Assembly: GCF_016406105.1 (NCBI RefSeq)
Contig: NZ_CP066308.1
Coordinates: 2,701,501-2,765,500, forward strand
Length of the DNA: 64,000 nt
Direction: 5' to 3'
From: Brevibacillus composti
GTDB taxonomy: Bacteria; Bacillota; Bacilli; Brevibacillales; Brevibacillaceae
The position numbers and the translations under genes were made by a program. A model generated the notes under the pieces. The model made no database searches. It saw nothing but the letters and a program-made list of their open reading frames with translations, and had not been told where the DNA came from. Below are positions 52,559-61,697 of this stretch, in pieces (position 1 is the first letter of the stretch; every line of letters starts with the position of its first letter).

Positions 52559-53971
52559 TCACGCAGTCACTTGTCGATAATAATCTGAGAAGAAAAGAAA
52601 TCCGAGGCCTTTAATGGTGTTGTTATCGAGGGCTTTCGCGAGGATGGGGCTATTGGAGATTCTCCAGTAGCTCTTTCTTGTATTTGCGTATTCCCATGCC
52701 TTGAACTTTGGGATTCCAAACGAGATCAGCTTTTCGAATTTTGTCCTTATTCGTTTCCATTGTTTCCAGTAGATCATTCGAATCCTTCTTCTCATCCATT
52801 CATCCGTTGTTTGGAGCAGGTTCTTCATATCCGCAATCTTGAAGTAGTTGACCCATCCCATGATATAGCGTCTGAGCCTTTCGGCTCTCTCTTCATTTCC
52901 CATGCCATTGCTTCTTGCGGTTAGTTCCTTCACTCTTGTTTTCATTTTGGCGATGGATTTGGGATGGATGCGGACTTTCACTTGCCCTCGTTGGTTGTAG
53001 AATGAGAATCCCAGAAACTTCACTCGAATGGCTAGGTCCACCACGGTTTTCTCCCGATTTACTTTTAGGAACAGCTTCTTTTCAATGTAGGGGAGAATGT
53101 TGGTTAGTGTCCGTTCGGCACTTCGTCTGCTCTTGCAGAAGATGAGTAAATCATCTGCGTATCGCACAAACTTGTGTCCTCTCTTCTCCAGCTCCTTGTC
53201 CAACTCATTCAGCATGATATTACTGAGAATTGGACTCAGATTCCCGCCCTGCGGTACGCCGACTTCTGTTTCCTCAAACTTGTGCTTCACGACAACTCCT
53301 GCCCGAAGATATTTATGAATTAGTGAAATGACTCGTCCGTCCTTAATCGTTCTTGAGAGTACTTCAATGAGCTTGCTTTGGTTGACGGTGTCAAAGTATT
53401 TCTCTAGATCCATATCCACAACATAGCGGTAGCCTTCCTGAATATATTGCTGGCTGCGCCTTATGGCTTGGTGGGCACTTCGTTTGGGTCGGAACCCGAA
53501 GCTGTTGTCCGAGAACTGTTGCTCATAGATCGGCGTGAGCATTTGTGCAATTGCCTGCTGGATTACTCGATCAACCACCGTTGGGATGCCCAGGTTTCTT
53601 TTCTTTCCGTTCTCTTTTGGGATTTCTACCCTTCGAACGGGATTTGGGCGATATCTGCCCGCCAGGATTTGTTCCTTGATGGTTTCACCGTTTTCTTTGA
53701 GATATTGTAGAAGTTCATCTACGCCCATCCCGTCGATTCCGTGTGAACCTTTATTCGCTTTGACTCTTTTGAACGCTTCGTTCAAATTGTCTCTGCTTAT
53801 GATTTTCTCAAGTAACCTTTCCTTCGACTCGTTTGCGTTGGTGTCGTCGGTTTCAGCTATCCTCTCAGGAACGTGCACTCCCGCATATCCTTCGTGTTCC
53901 GCACTATTCTTTTGCGGTGAGCCTTCCGTTGGAAGTTGGCTGCCCTTATCTCCTGTTTCGGTAACATTCAT
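52559..53971 (-). CDS. ltrA: Group II intron reverse transcriptase/maturase (LtrA-type)
   Basis: A 470-residue intron-encoded protein. RT motifs: KGSHGIDGMGVDELLQYL (RT0/1), IPKENGKKRNLGIPTVVDRVIQQAI (RT2), FGFRPKRSAHQAI (RT2a/3), VVDMDLEKYFD (RT3), VGVPQGGNLSPILSNI (RT4), and the catalytic YADDLLI (RT5). The maturase X domain is the C-terminal helical part (RRYIMGWVNYFKIADM). No HNH endonuclease domain follows, as is normal for class C. Start at ATG 53971 with GGAGGTGG upstream. Confidence 0.93.
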   Translation of the reverse strand: MNVTETGDKGSQLPTEGSPQKNSAEHEGYAGVHVPERIAETDDTNANESKERLLEKIISRDNLNEAFKRVKANKGSHGIDGMGVDELLQYLKENGETIKEQILAGRYRPNPVRRVEIPKENGKKRNLGIPTVVDRVIQQAIAQMLTPIYEQQFSDNSFGFRPKRSAHQAIRRSQQYIQEGYRYVVDMDLEKYFDTVNQSKLIEVLSRTIKDGRVISLIHKYLRAGVVVKHKFEETEVGVPQGGNLSPILSNIMLNELDKELEKRGHKFVRYADDLLIFCKSRRSAERTLTNILPYIEKKLFLKVNREKTVVDLAIRVKFLGFSFYNQRGQVKVRIHPKSIAKMKTRVKELTARSNGMGNEERAERLRRYIMGWVNYFKIADMKNLLQTTDEWMRRRIRMIYWKQWKRIRTKFEKLISFGIPKFKAWEYANTRKSYWRISNSPILAKALDNNTIKGLGFLFFSDYYRQVTA

Positions 53972-54007
53972 TGACGACCACCTCCTAAGGTTCAGCCCTT
54001 CCCTCAA

Positions 54008-54375
54008 GCCGTCGACTGCTCGAGGTACTATGGCGTCTGCTGACTTCTCATGATAAATCTTGTTTCAACCGTGATTCGAATGTCATCTTCTCACGTCCAT
54101 GAGACCTCCCACGGTAAGACGACTCACTTTCCTCCCATATACCCGCATCATTTACACCGGAATGTCCGTGTAGTGTATTGGACTTTGCTTTGTCTCGCAA
54201 GCTTGTCCCATTCCATATGCCTGATGATGTTCGTGTTCCTCGGGCCGGGATTTTGCCTCCAGCTTCCTTCAGATTCCACCTCACGGTGGACACCCTTGCT
54301 CTTGGCTAGTGGTTGGCCACTACCAGCCCCCACAGCGGACTTTCACCGCCTAGTTAGTCGCCATGCGTGGCGCAC
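54008..54375 (-). other. 5' RNA domains of the group II intron, non-coding
   Basis: The 370 bases between the intron 5' end and the maturase gene hold no real gene. They fold as domains I-IV of the ribozyme. Short frames here are shadows. Confidence 0.7.
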
Positions 54376-54378
54376 TAG

Positions 54379-54412
54379 AAAAAAGTCTTGGCATCTGGGC
54401 CAAGACTTTTTC
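54379..54412 (-). terminator. Terminator used as intron target
   Basis: AAAAAGTCTTGGC (54381 onward, plus strand) pairs with GCCAAGACTTTTT around a short loop; on the minus strand TTTTTTCTA follows and then the intron starts. It probably belonged to the aldehyde dehydrogenase gene, 150 bp upstream, and may also serve the convergent acetyltransferase gene. Confidence 0.8.
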
Positions 54413-54559
54413 GTATATCGCAGGCGGGCAAACCATTTTCGGCATTGGTCCGCCGCACCCTCCCGTCTTTACAGAGCACAAACTTTCCAAACTTCAAAGC
54501 TGTCTACTGTGCGAAGCGGTTCCAAACGAGCCCACGCGTCCCACTGCTGCGAAGCAGTC

Positions 54560-55978
54560 CTAACGCTTGACGATGACCAGCTTCAGCTCCGTCAGCTCTT
54601 CAATCGCGTATTTGAGGCCTTCGCGCCCCATGCCGCTCTCTTTTACGCCGCCGTAAGGCATGTGATCGACCCGGAAGGTCGGGATGTCGTTGATCAACAC
54701 GCCGCCGACGTGAAGCTCATCCGCCGCCTTCAGTGCGAGCGAAAGATTTTGGGTGTAGACGCCAGCCTGCAGCCCGTAGACCGAATCGTTCACCAGTTCG
54801 ATCGCTTCTTCCACGGAGTCTACTGCATTGATCACGACAACCGGTCCAAACACCTCCTGGCAGGAGAGCTTGGCATCGGCCGGAACACCGGTCAGGACGG
54901 TTGGCTGCAGCACGCGTCCCTCTACGATTCCGCCGCATTCCACGCGGGCTCCCCGCTCTTTGGCCTCTTCGATCCAGGCCAGAGCTCGATCGGTCTCCTT
55001 CGGCGAGATCATCGCGGAATAGTCGACATCCTCGGAAAGCGAATCGCCCCCCACCAACTTCTTCGTCTCCGCGACGAAGCGCTCCACGAATGTCTCGTAT
55101 TCGTCTTTGACCACATAGATGCGCTGCACGGAGATGCAGACCTGGCCGGAGTAGGCAAACGCGCCGAAAATGCAGCGTGGGATCACTTCGTCCAGATTGA
55201 CGCCCCGGTCGATGATCACGGCCGAGTTGGAGCCCAGCTCCAGCGTCACGCGCTTCAGACCCGCCCGATTGCGGATGTCGATTCCCACCGCAGGGCTGCC
55301 GGTGAAGGTCAGGGCTTTGACTCGGGGGTCTTTTACGAGCATATCGCCCACCGTGGCCCCGCTGCCGGTGACCACATTCAGAGCGCCCGCTGGCAGTCCG
55401 GCCTGCTCCGCCACTTCTGCCAGGAAATACGCAGAGAGAGGCGTCTGGGAGGCAGGCTTCAGCACGACTGTGTTCCCCGCGGCCAGAGACGGGCCTACTT
55501 TATGAGCCACGAGATTCATCGGGAAGTTAAACGGGGTGATGGCCCCGATCACGCCCAGAGGCTCGCGGACCGTATACGCCAGACGGCCTTCTCCGCCAAT
55601 CGCCGCATCCAGCGGAATCGTCTCGCCGTGTATCCGCTTCGCTTCCTCGGCGGCAAATTTGTACGTCTGTACGGTCCGAATCACTTCGCCGCGAGCCGTC
55701 TTGATCGGCTTACCCGCCTCCATGGCGATGATCCGCGCCGCTTCTTCCATGCGCTGATCGATGATGAGGGCGATTTTTTCCAAGATGGCCGCCCGTTGAT
55801 AAGCAGGCATCCGTCTCATTACGCCGGCAGCCTCCTGGGCTGAGGCAATCGCCTTCTCCACCAGTTCACTGTCCGCTTGGGCGATCTCCGCGATCTGCTC
55901 CCCGCTGTAGGGGGAATAGAGCGGCGCGTAGGCAGTTGCCTCTACCCATTGTCCGCCAATGTAGCACGCTTTTTTCAT
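54560..55978 (-). CDS. Aldehyde dehydrogenase (succinate-semialdehyde dehydrogenase role likely)
   Basis: A 472-residue NAD(P)-dependent aldehyde dehydrogenase. Features: GVIGAITPFNFPMNLVAHKVGPSLAAGNTVVLKPA (Rossmann region), LTFTGSPAVGIDI, the catalytic Glu in VTLELGSNSAVI, catalytic Cys in SGQVCISVQRIYV and EVFGPVVVI. The sequence cannot fix the substrate. Its position directly after a GABA aminotransferase gene, 120 bp apart on the same strand, suggests succinate semialdehyde to succinate. AGGGAGG precedes the ATG. Confidence 0.87.
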   Translation of the reverse strand: MKKACYIGGQWVEATAYAPLYSPYSGEQIAEIAQADSELVEKAIASAQEAAGVMRRMPAYQRAAILEKIALIIDQRMEEAARIIAMEAGKPIKTARGEVIRTVQTYKFAAEEAKRIHGETIPLDAAIGGEGRLAYTVREPLGVIGAITPFNFPMNLVAHKVGPSLAAGNTVVLKPASQTPLSAYFLAEVAEQAGLPAGALNVVTGSGATVGDMLVKDPRVKALTFTGSPAVGIDIRNRAGLKRVTLELGSNSAVIIDRGVNLDEVIPRCIFGAFAYSGQVCISVQRIYVVKDEYETFVERFVAETKKLVGGDSLSEDVDYSAMISPKETDRALAWIEEAKERGARVECGGIVEGRVLQPTVLTGVPADAKLSCQEVFGPVVVINAVDSVEEAIELVNDSVYGLQAGVYTQNLSLALKAADELHVGGVLINDIPTFRVDHMPYGGVKESGMGREGLKYAIEELTELKLVIVKR

Positions 55979-56100
55979 AATCCAGCCTCCCTCTCAGACT
56001 CGCTTCATCCCCTGTTATACGATCGTTCCTGTCTGCTTATGCCTCTTTTGTCCGGTTCCGTCCACTATTGCAAAACCAGGAGGTCTTCGAAGCGGTATGT

Positions 56101-57459
56101 TTATGCTTGTGCAGGCGTGCACAGCTCTTCCAATACATTCTCCATCACCCGCAAACCTTCCTCCAACTGTTCATCCGTGATTACCAGCGGGGAGAGGATG
56201 CGGATTACGTTGCTGTAGAGGCCCGCGGAGAGCACGACCAGACCACGCTGGCAGCAGGTCTGGGCGATCTTTGCCGTCAGTTCCTTGTCAGGCTCCTTGG
56301 TCGTCTTGTCTTTGACGATCTCGATCGCGCACATCGCGCCAATCCCGCGCGCGTCTCCCACCTGGACAAAGCGCTCCCGGAACTCCTCGAACTTCTGCAG
56401 GATGCGCTCTCCGATCCGGTTGGCCCGATCCATGAAGCCGTCCTGCTCCATCATCTCGATGACCTTCAGGGCGGCGACACAGCCCAGCGGACTGCCTCCG
56501 TACGTGCCGCCAATTTCGCCCGGATTGGGCGCCTCCATAATCTCAGCGCGTCCGGTTACCGCACTGATCGGCAGACCCGCTCCCAGCGATTTGGACATGA
56601 CGATCAGATCGGGATCGACGCCGAAATGCTCCATGGCAAACATCTTTCCGGTTCGGCCAAATCCGGTCTGCACCTCGTCGGCGATAAACAGGATGCCGTA
56701 TTTTTCGCAGATGGCTTTGACGCCCTGGACAAAGCGCTTGGACGGAATGACGAAACCGCCCTCGCCCTGTACCGGCTCCATGATCACAGCCGCCACATCG
56801 TCGGCAGCCACTTCTCCCAGGAAGAAGTCTTCGAAGCGGCGCAGCACCTGCTCGTCGCACTCCTCCGGCGTCATTCCGCCTGCCCGGTAGTAGTACGGAT
56901 AGCTCATCTTGTAGACGTCGGGTGCAAACGGGCCGAACTGGTACTTATAAGGTCGCACCTTGCTCGTCAGCGACATCGCCAGCAGGGTCCGGCCGTGGAA
57001 GCCGCGCTCAAAGGAAATAATCGCTTTCCGTCCCGTGTATTTCCGGGCGATTTTGACCGCATTTTCCACGGCTTCGGCACCGCTGTTCAGGAAGAAAGTC
57101 TTCTTGGGATGCGTCCCCGGGGTGATGCGGTTGAGTGTCTCGGCCAGCTGCACGTATGGCTCGTACATCATCACGTGGAAGCAGGTGTGGATGTACTGGT
57201 CCAGCTGTTCTTTCAAGGCTTCCACCACGGCTGGCGGGCAGTGTCCGGCGTTAATCGTGCCGATGGCGCCGCCAAAATCGATAAACGTATTGCCGTCCAC
57301 ATCGGTCAGCAAAGCCCCTTCCGCTTTTTCGACGAAGGTCGGCACCGTGTTGAACGGTCCGCGCGGCACATGGCTTTCTTTGCGGGCAAGCAGCTCCTGA
57401 GCTTTTGGCCCGGGAATTGCCGTTTTGAGCTGAATGAATTTGGTTTGCGTCGATGCCAT
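56101..57459 (-). CDS. gabT: 4-aminobutyrate aminotransferase GabT
   Basis: A 452-residue PLP class III aminotransferase. Fits the GabT group: VDGNTFIDFGGAIGTINAGHCPPAVVEAL, FLNSGAEAVENAVKIARKYTGRKAIISFERGFHGRT, AVIMEPVQGEGGFVIPSKRFVQGV, ADEVQTGFGRTGKMFAMEHFGVDPDLIVMSKSLGAGLPISAV with the PLP Lys. It converts GABA to succinate semialdehyde. A good site (GAGGAG) precedes the ATG at 57459. It is in a run with a deacetylase (95 bp upstream gene) and the aldehyde dehydrogenase. Confidence 0.92.
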   Translation of the reverse strand: MASTQTKFIQLKTAIPGPKAQELLARKESHVPRGPFNTVPTFVEKAEGALLTDVDGNTFIDFGGAIGTINAGHCPPAVVEALKEQLDQYIHTCFHVMMYEPYVQLAETLNRITPGTHPKKTFFLNSGAEAVENAVKIARKYTGRKAIISFERGFHGRTLLAMSLTSKVRPYKYQFGPFAPDVYKMSYPYYYRAGGMTPEECDEQVLRRFEDFFLGEVAADDVAAVIMEPVQGEGGFVIPSKRFVQGVKAICEKYGILFIADEVQTGFGRTGKMFAMEHFGVDPDLIVMSKSLGAGLPISAVTGRAEIMEAPNPGEIGGTYGGSPLGCVAALKVIEMMEQDGFMDRANRIGERILQKFEEFRERFVQVGDARGIGAMCAIEIVKDKTTKEPDKELTAKIAQTCCQRGLVVLSAGLYSNVIRILSPLVITDEQLEEGLRVMENVLEELCTPAQA

Positions 57460-57551
57460 TTGGGTTCGCTCCTCTCAATCTCGCTTTTTTTTATCGCATC
57501 GGCACGGGGAGGACCCCATGCCGTCCTTTCTTCGCACCTCGCCGGGCTCGC

Positions 57552-58823
57552 TTACGCTTCCTCCACCCCGCACCATTCCATCATGGTCAGGGCAAAGATT
57601 TCCGCACATTGAAAGACTGCGTCCAGCTCTACCGATTCATTGGGATAGTGGGCAATCGCCGTCGTGCCGGGCCCGACGATAATGGCCGGGGTATCGGCCA
57701 GCGCCGTCAAAAGACCGCCGTCCGTCCCCCATGGAGACGCCTCGACCACGGCCCGCTCCCCTTTTACCTGAAGGAACTGCTGCTGCAAGATCTCCATCAG
57801 CGGATGATCCTCTCCCACATCTCCGGGCACCCAGCGCGCACCGAACCACTCCAGCTCGACCGGATGCTCCGCGAACCAGGGATCTTGCTTCGCCAGGTCA
57901 GCGAGGGCCTCCGCCATTTCCCGCTTGGCGTCTTCCATCTGCTCGCCCGGCGCGACGCCCATGCGCCCCTCCAGTTTGACCAGATCCGCGACAGAGGAGG
58001 GCCATTTCCCCCCTTCGATCACGCCGATATTGATCGGGATCGGGATAGGCAGCTTGGCGTACAGGGGATCGGTGATTCGCTCATTCCGCTCTTTTTCCAG
58101 CTTGGCGATGGCGTAGACCACCTGCATGCTCTTTTCGATCGCGCTCACGCCTTCGTACCGGGTGCCGCCATGGGCCGATCTCCCCTTCACCTGCAGCCGG
58201 AACCACATCGATCCTTGCTGCTTGGGGAAAATCTTCATGTTGGTCGGCTCGGGGATCAGTGCCGCATCCGCCTTGTAGCCGCGCAAAATGGTCGCCAGTG
58301 TCCCTGCTCCGCCGCTCTCCTCCTCCACGACGCTTTGAAAGATGACATCTCCCTTCAAACGGACGCCCAGGGCTTTCAGCACCTGGATCGCGAGCAGCGA
58401 GGAGAGATTGCCCCCTTTCATATCGGTGGAGCCTCGCCCGTACAGCTTGCCATCCACGATCTCGCCGCTGAATGGATCATGTGTCCACTGGGCAGGATCG
58501 CCTGCAGGGACTACGTCGACGTGACCATTCAAGATCAGGGAGCGCCCCCCGCCGGTTCCTTTCCACACCCCGACGACGTTGGGACTTGCGGAAAAATCCG
58601 TGCGCGGAGAGACAAAGTAGGGATGCCGGAGCAGTTCTTCTCCCTCCATCACCCACATGTCCACGTCCATGCCCATCGCGTGCAGCCTGGCGGCGATTTT
58701 TTCCTGGATCGAACGCTCCTCCCCCTGCACGCTGGGTTCGCGAACCCATTCCTGCAATAGCTCCACGGCAGCAGAGCGTTCCTTGGCGATTTGTTCCCGT
58801 ATCAGCGCATGCCAGTTCGTCAT
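57552..58823 (-). CDS. M20-family deacetylase (YodQ/ArgE-DapE-like)
   Basis: A 423-residue dinuclear-zinc amidohydrolase. Motifs: SLILNGHVDVVPAGDPAQWTHDPFSGEIVDGKLYGRGSTDMKGG (metal His and Asp), VEEESGGAGTLATI (general-base Glu), ALIPEPTNMKIFPKQQGSMW and the C-terminal VGPGTTAIAHYPNESVEL. B. subtilis YodQ is the equivalent in the kamA cluster. I infer it removes an acetyl group from 4-acetamidobutyrate or N-acetyl-beta-lysine. AAAGGAGG precedes the ATG at 58823. Confidence 0.88.
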   Translation of the reverse strand: MTNWHALIREQIAKERSAAVELLQEWVREPSVQGEERSIQEKIAARLHAMGMDVDMWVMEGEELLRHPYFVSPRTDFSASPNVVGVWKGTGGGRSLILNGHVDVVPAGDPAQWTHDPFSGEIVDGKLYGRGSTDMKGGNLSSLLAIQVLKALGVRLKGDVIFQSVVEEESGGAGTLATILRGYKADAALIPEPTNMKIFPKQQGSMWFRLQVKGRSAHGGTRYEGVSAIEKSMQVVYAIAKLEKERNERITDPLYAKLPIPIPINIGVIEGGKWPSSVADLVKLEGRMGVAPGEQMEDAKREMAEALADLAKQDPWFAEHPVELEWFGARWVPGDVGEDHPLMEILQQQFLQVKGERAVVEASPWGTDGGLLTALADTPAIIVGPGTTAIAHYPNESVELDAVFQCAEIFALTMMEWCGVEEA

Positions 58824-58835
58824 GCATATCCTCCT

Positions 58836-59513
58836 TTATCGGAAAACTCTGACCTCTTTGTCGATCTTCAATTCCGCTTCCGTCGCACCAATCACGTCGG
58901 CCACACTATAGGGATACATGACTTCGCGCAGATATAGACCATCTTCGCAGACTTCCAGCACTGCCATGTCCGTAATGATCAGATCGGCTGCCCCTACTGC
59001 AGTAAGGGGCAAGGAGCATTCGCGCACGATCTTGGAGCGTCCGTTTTTATCGAGATGGGTGGTCAGGACCATCACTTTTTTCGCTTTCTGGGCCAGCTCC
59101 ATCGCACCGCCCATGCCCGGCACTCTTTTGCCCGGCACGATCCAGTTCGCGATATCTCCGCGCTGGCTTACCTCCAGGACGCCGAGAATGGTCATGTCCA
59201 AAAGGCCTCTGCGGATAATGGCAAACGCGGTGGCGCTGTCAAAAAACGAGGCGCCGGTCGCCAGCGTTACGGGAAAACCGCCCGCGTTGCAAAGCATTGG
59301 ATTTTCCTCGCCCTTTGCCGGGCTTGGACCTGTGCCGAGAATGCCGTTTTCGGCGTGGAACAGGACGTTTTTCTCCTTGGGGATAAAGTCAGCCACCAAT
59401 GTGGGAATGCCGATCCCCAGATTGATGATCATCCCGTCCTCTACCTCTTGTGCGGCTCTTCTGGCGATTTTTTCACGGAAGCTCTCCGTCTCCTTTACTT
59501 CTCCCACGCCCAT
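58836..59513 (-). CDS. 3-oxoacid CoA-transferase subunit B (YodR-like)
   Basis: A 225-residue family I CoA-transferase B subunit. It shows the catalytic Glu motif in LFHAENGILGTGP, GNPMLCNAGG-like GEENPMLCNAGGFPVTL, then GAMELAQKAKKVMVLTTHLDKNGRSKI and the C-terminal VDVIGATEAEL-like stretch. It moves CoA between carboxylic acids together with the A subunit. It overlaps the A gene by 19 bp. Acetoacetate is a common acceptor or donor in such enzymes. Confidence 0.9.
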   Translation of the reverse strand: MGVGEVKETESFREKIARRAAQEVEDGMIINLGIGIPTLVADFIPKEKNVLFHAENGILGTGPSPAKGEENPMLCNAGGFPVTLATGASFFDSATAFAIIRRGLLDMTILGVLEVSQRGDIANWIVPGKRVPGMGGAMELAQKAKKVMVLTTHLDKNGRSKIVRECSLPLTAVGAADLIITDMAVLEVCEDGLYLREVMYPYSVADVIGATEAELKIDKEVRVFR

Positions 59514-60187
59514 CGCCAGTTCACCCCCTCGCTCTTCACAATGTACTGGACAAAGACGCCCGGCGTCACGATCTCCTCCGGATCCAGCTCCCCGACCTCG
59601 ACGATCTCGTCCGCTTCGACGATGGTGATATCGCCGGCCATCGCCACCAAGGGGTTAAAGTTGCGCGCGCTGGTGTCGTAGACCAGATTGCCGAAGCGAT
59701 CCGCCTTTTTCGCGTGCACGATCGCCACTTCGGCGGTCAGCGGCGTCTCCAGCAAGTATTCCTTACCGTTGACCAGCACCTTCTCCTTGCCTTTTTCCGC
59801 GATGGTGCCGATGCCGATGTCCGAGAGAATGCCGCCCAGCCCTACGCCGCCCGCACGCACCCGCTCGGCGAGAATCCCCTGTGGGCAGAACTCCACTTCC
59901 AGCTCGCCCGCAGTCATCTGTGCGCCGGCGTTGGGATTGGAGCCGATATGGGATGCGATCACTTTCCGCACGCGCCGCTCCGTAACCAGCTTGCCGATGC
60001 CGATATGGGGAAAGGCCGTGTCGTTGCTGATCAGCGTAATGTCTTTTATCCCTTTGTCCAGGATGCCCTGGATCAGGGTAGGCGGATTGCCTACCCCGCC
60101 GAAGCCTCCCGCCAGGAGCGTCATCCCGTCATGAAAATGACGCAGCGCTTCTTCGATCGATACCACTTTGTCAAATCCGTGTGCCAT
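59495..60187 (-). CDS. 3-oxoacid CoA-transferase subunit A (YodS-like)
   Basis: A 230-residue CoA-transferase A subunit: KVVSIEEALRHFHDGMTLLAGGFGGVGNPPTLI (CoA-binding GGFG type), ISNDTAFPHIGIGKLVTE, EVEFCPQGILAERVRAGG and ADRFGNLVYDTSARNFNPLVAMAG. It is the first subunit, 20 bp downstream of the aminotransferase gene. AGGGGAGG precedes the ATG at 60187. Confidence 0.9.
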   Translation of the reverse strand: MAHGFDKVVSIEEALRHFHDGMTLLAGGFGGVGNPPTLIQGILDKGIKDITLISNDTAFPHIGIGKLVTERRVRKVIASHIGSNPNAGAQMTAGELEVEFCPQGILAERVRAGGVGLGGILSDIGIGTIAEKGKEKVLVNGKEYLLETPLTAEVAIVHAKKADRFGNLVYDTSARNFNPLVAMAGDITIVEADEIVEVGELDPEEIVTPGVFVQYIVKSEGVNWRWAWEK

Positions 60188-60206
60188 ATGTCCTCCCCTC
60201 CAAAAA

Positions 60207-61556
60207 TCAGGTCCGTACTTCTTGTCTCACTTCTTCTTGAACCTGCTGCACCGCTTTCTTCAGCAGATCCATCAGCTCGTCGATCTCTTCGGTCGTGATC
60301 GTCAGCGGAGGCGAAATGATAATCGCGTCGCCCGCTACACCGTCCAGCCCGCCGCTTGCGGGATAGACCAACAGGCCGCTCTCAAAGGCTTTGGCAATGA
60401 CTCTGGCGGCCACTCCCATGGACAGAGGAAACGGCTCTTTGGTCTGTTTGTCTTTGACGAATTCGAGTCCGCAGAGCAATCCCAGGCCGCGCGCCTCTCC
60501 GATGATCGGAGACTCATCCGCCAGCTCCTGCAGTTTTTTCTGAAGATAGGCGCCTTGAACAGCCGCTTTTTCCACGAGATTATGGGCTTCCACATAGCGC
60601 AGGACGGCCAGTGATACTGCGGCTGACTGCGGGTTGGCGCTGTAGGTGTGGCCCGCCATGATCAGGCCGGAGCCGCGCGTGATGGTATCGATCAGCTCGT
60701 CGGTCGCCATCGTGGCGGCCATCGGCGTATAGCCGGCGCTCATCCCTTTGCCCAGCGTCATCAGGTCCGGTTTCACGCCCCAGTGATCCACGCCGAACTT
60801 GGCCCCGGTACGGCCGATTCCGGTCATCACTTCATCGGCGATGAACAGGACATCGTAGCGATCGCAGATTTCGCGAATCCGCTGAAAATACCCGTCTGGC
60901 GGGACAACTGCGCCGCCGGATGCTCCGATGACCGGCTCCGCGATAAAAGCGGCGATCTGGTCGGGCCCGATGCGGAGGATGGCCGTCTCCAGCTCACCTG
61001 CACAGTGCATCGCGTAATCTTCCAGCGACATCCCCTCCGGCCTGCGGTACGGATAAGGCGGCGAGATGACCGGATAATCGGCCAGCAGTGGAACAAACCG
61101 CTTGCGTCTCAGCACATGTCCGGACATGGACAGGGCCCCCATCGTGATGCCGTGGTAGCTCATCCAGCGCGAAATCATTCTGGTCTTGGTCGGACGCCCC
61201 TTCTCCTGCCAGTATTGAATGGCGATCTTTTGGGCGGTTTCCGTCGCCTCTGATCCGCTGTTGACAAAAAAGCTCCAATTGAGCTCGCCCGGAGCCCAGT
61301 CAGCCAGCTTGGCTCCCAGCTCCTCTACGGCGTCGCTGCTGAAATGGGAACGGTAGGCAAATGACACCTTTAGCGCCTGCTCCCGCATGACATCGGCAAT
61401 TTCTTCGATGCCGTGGCCGATGCTGGCCGTCACCGCGCCGGAACTGCCGTCGATATAGCGCTTTCCGGACACATCGTATAAATAAATCCCCTTGCCGTGC
61501 GATACGCGGGCATACTCTTTGCCCAGCTCAGGTTTTATGACATAGCTTCTTTGCAT
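60207..61556 (-). CDS. Class III aminotransferase (YodT-like)
   Basis: A 449-residue PLP enzyme: GIYLYDVSGKRYIDGSSGAVTASIGHG, FFVNSGSEATETAQKIAIQYWQEKG, SYHGITMGALSMSG, FIAEPVIGASGGAVVPPDGYF, ADEVMTGIGRTGAKFGVDHWGVKPDLMTLGKGMSAGYTPMAAT (PLP Lys). It resembles YodT. I infer action on a beta-amino acid intermediate of the lysine cluster (N6-acetyl-beta-lysine to the keto acid). The ATG at 61556 is preferred; the frame is open for another 540 codons upstream, but that part is antisense to the regulator gene. Confidence 0.88.
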   Translation of the reverse strand: MQRSYVIKPELGKEYARVSHGKGIYLYDVSGKRYIDGSSGAVTASIGHGIEEIADVMREQALKVSFAYRSHFSSDAVEELGAKLADWAPGELNWSFFVNSGSEATETAQKIAIQYWQEKGRPTKTRMISRWMSYHGITMGALSMSGHVLRRKRFVPLLADYPVISPPYPYRRPEGMSLEDYAMHCAGELETAILRIGPDQIAAFIAEPVIGASGGAVVPPDGYFQRIREICDRYDVLFIADEVMTGIGRTGAKFGVDHWGVKPDLMTLGKGMSAGYTPMAATMATDELIDTITRGSGLIMAGHTYSANPQSAAVSLAVLRYVEAHNLVEKAAVQGAYLQKKLQELADESPIIGEARGLGLLCGLEFVKDKQTKEPFPLSMGVAARVIAKAFESGLLVYPASGGLDGVAGDAIIISPPLTITTEEIDELMDLLKKAVQQVQEEVRQEVRT

Positions 61557-61636
61557 GCGAGCCACCTCTCCTTCTTTCTTCCCTAATCGTAGCGGAAGGA
61601 CAGCGGGATGCCATTCGACTGGCTGCAAGAAAAAGC

Positions 61637-61674
61637 GTGACAAAGTGACGGAATGTTTTATACATTTTGTATAA
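61637..61674 (+). promoter_or_regulatory. Divergent promoter region and operator palindrome
   Basis: TTATACATTTTGTATAA (61658-61674) is a perfect palindrome. A sigma-A-like pair, GTGACA (61637-61642), 16 bp, TATACA (61659-61664), overlaps it. The palindrome lies between the divergent aminotransferase and PucR-type genes and is a good operator candidate for that regulator. Confidence 0.55.
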
Positions 61675-61697
61675 GAGATCTCGAGGGGGAATCTGAA

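Larger units (their letters stand above)
52480..54375 (-). mobile_element. Class C group II intron with maturase, inserted behind a terminator
   Basis: The intron is read leftward. Its 5' end begins GTGCGCC (54375 down), as in bacterial class C introns. The 3' end carries the domain V/VI sequence GAACCGCCGTATAC...GTACGGTGGTG (about 52515-52552) and ends near 52480 in CCTAC. It encodes a reverse transcriptase. Directly 5' of it lies a hairpin with a T-run (54379-54412), the favoured target of class C introns. Length about 1.9 kb. The precise 3' base may be off by a few. Confidence 0.85.

Noticed and set aside
54050..55843. 597-residue frame on the plus strand
   Set aside because: It runs through the intron RNA region and antisense to the aldehyde dehydrogenase gene.
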